Source: Bifidobacterium catulorum (lineage in GTDB: Bacteria; Actinomycetota; Actinomycetes; Actinomycetales; Bifidobacteriaceae). Taken from it: 64,000 nt of DNA. This document shows, piece after piece, positions 63,841 through 64,000 of the stretch (position 1 is its first letter; every line of letters begins with the position of its first letter). The translations under genes and the position numbers were made by a program. The notes under the pieces were generated by a model. The model was not told the DNA's origin. It was given only the letters and a program-made list of their open reading frames with translations, and ran no database searches. Location: positions 105,824 through 169,823 of the forward strand of contig NZ_QFFN01000002.1 in the NCBI RefSeq assembly GCF_003129925.1, written 5' to 3'.

Positions 63841-64000
63841 GGCTCTTCGGGTGTTTGTGTGGGTGTGGATCACTGGTCCGGCCTGCTGGTTATTGGCGTC
63901 CGGGGAGTTGTAGGTCGAGTCCTCCGCATTTGAGCATGACGAGGCTGATGAGGTTGTCGAGGTTGCGGTAGCCGTAGCCGATCTTGATGGTGGTCTTGAT
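63841..64000 (-). mobile_element. Insertion sequence of ISL3-like type (partial)
   Basis: The end starts with GGCTCTTCGGGTGTTTG, matching the GGCTCTT ends common in the ISL3 family, and a transposase C terminus begins 50 bases inside. The element runs off the right edge, so its other end and target duplication cannot be seen. The 8 bases just outside are GTTTTTAA. Confidence 0.65.
63890..64000 (-). CDS. ISL3-like transposase, C-terminal end (partial)
   Basis: Only the last 36 codons are visible: IKTTIKIGYGYRNLDNLISL then VMLKCGGLDLQLPGRQ. The block IK-x-x-I-x-x-x-YG-(F/Y)-x-N-x-DN-x-I is the C-terminal signature of ISL3-family (IS204/IS1001/IS1165) DDE transposases. The rest lies beyond the window. 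Confidence 0.75.
   Translation of the reverse strand: MKTTIKIGYGYRNLDNLISLVMLKCGGLDLQLPGRQ

Overview
The window is high-GC, with dense genes on both strands. Its content fits a bifidobacterium: an actinobacterial folate block downstream of tilS-hpt-ftsH, DUF2530 and DUF3180 membrane proteins, a PhoU/SenX3-type pair, secreted CHAP and NlpC/P60 wall hydrolases, fucose-type uptake and lactaldehyde reductase genes, and many start codons placed 6-7 bases after a -10-like hexamer (leaderless style). The genus is inferred; the species cannot be named from the sequence alone.

Left part (1-13,200). After the 3' end of lysS and a cluster of hairpin repeats lies the most unusual region. It holds ten minus-strand genes (2266-12676) and a plus-strand zinc-ribbon membrane gene (970-2256), with a divergent XRE regulator (12838-13191). 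The minus-strand genes encode two unrecognised acidic proteins, a soluble VirD4/TraG-like ATPase, a zinc-ribbon polytopic membrane protein, a J-like/TPR-like membrane protein, an FtsK/SpoIIIE-type ATPase with one intact and two degenerate ATPase modules, and four helical proteins of 84-95 residues. This resembles a type VII (EssC/EccC plus WXG100) secretion locus, but the WXG motif is absent and a VirD4-like ATPase is added. Three copies of an inverted repeat, TGCTAAC-N5-GTTAtcg/gtg, lie before the two zinc-ribbon genes and the regulator. They suggest one regulon covering the whole locus.

Middle part (13,200-34,500). An FHS-type sugar permease, menA, gpmA, phoU, a histidine-kinase-like protein with no phosphoacceptor histidine, manA, serC, three secreted cell-wall hydrolases, a tandem-domain universal stress protein and an OsmC protein are followed by thyA-dfrA-LMW phosphatase. 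A 235-bp inverted duplication carrying tRNA-Asp, tRNA-Phe and a terminator flanks galE, trmB and tRNA-Glu. fucO follows, then a second cluster of hairpin repeats.

Right part (34,500-64,000). Two glycosyltransferases flank a PerM-like permease. The housekeeping run dacB-tilS-hpt-ftsH-folE-folP-folBK-DUF3180 supplies most of de novo folate synthesis, and it feeds the thyA-dfrA step seen earlier. Then come tesB, a DUF559 nuclease-like gene between long direct repeats, ettA, a DUF1275 membrane protein, an ABC-2 exporter (ATPase plus two permeases), a HAD hydrolase, a GT4 glycosyltransferase, a lone ABC ATPase, an aldo/keto reductase and a zinc alcohol dehydrogenase. The right edge enters an ISL3-like insertion sequence that appears to have cut a minus-strand gene.
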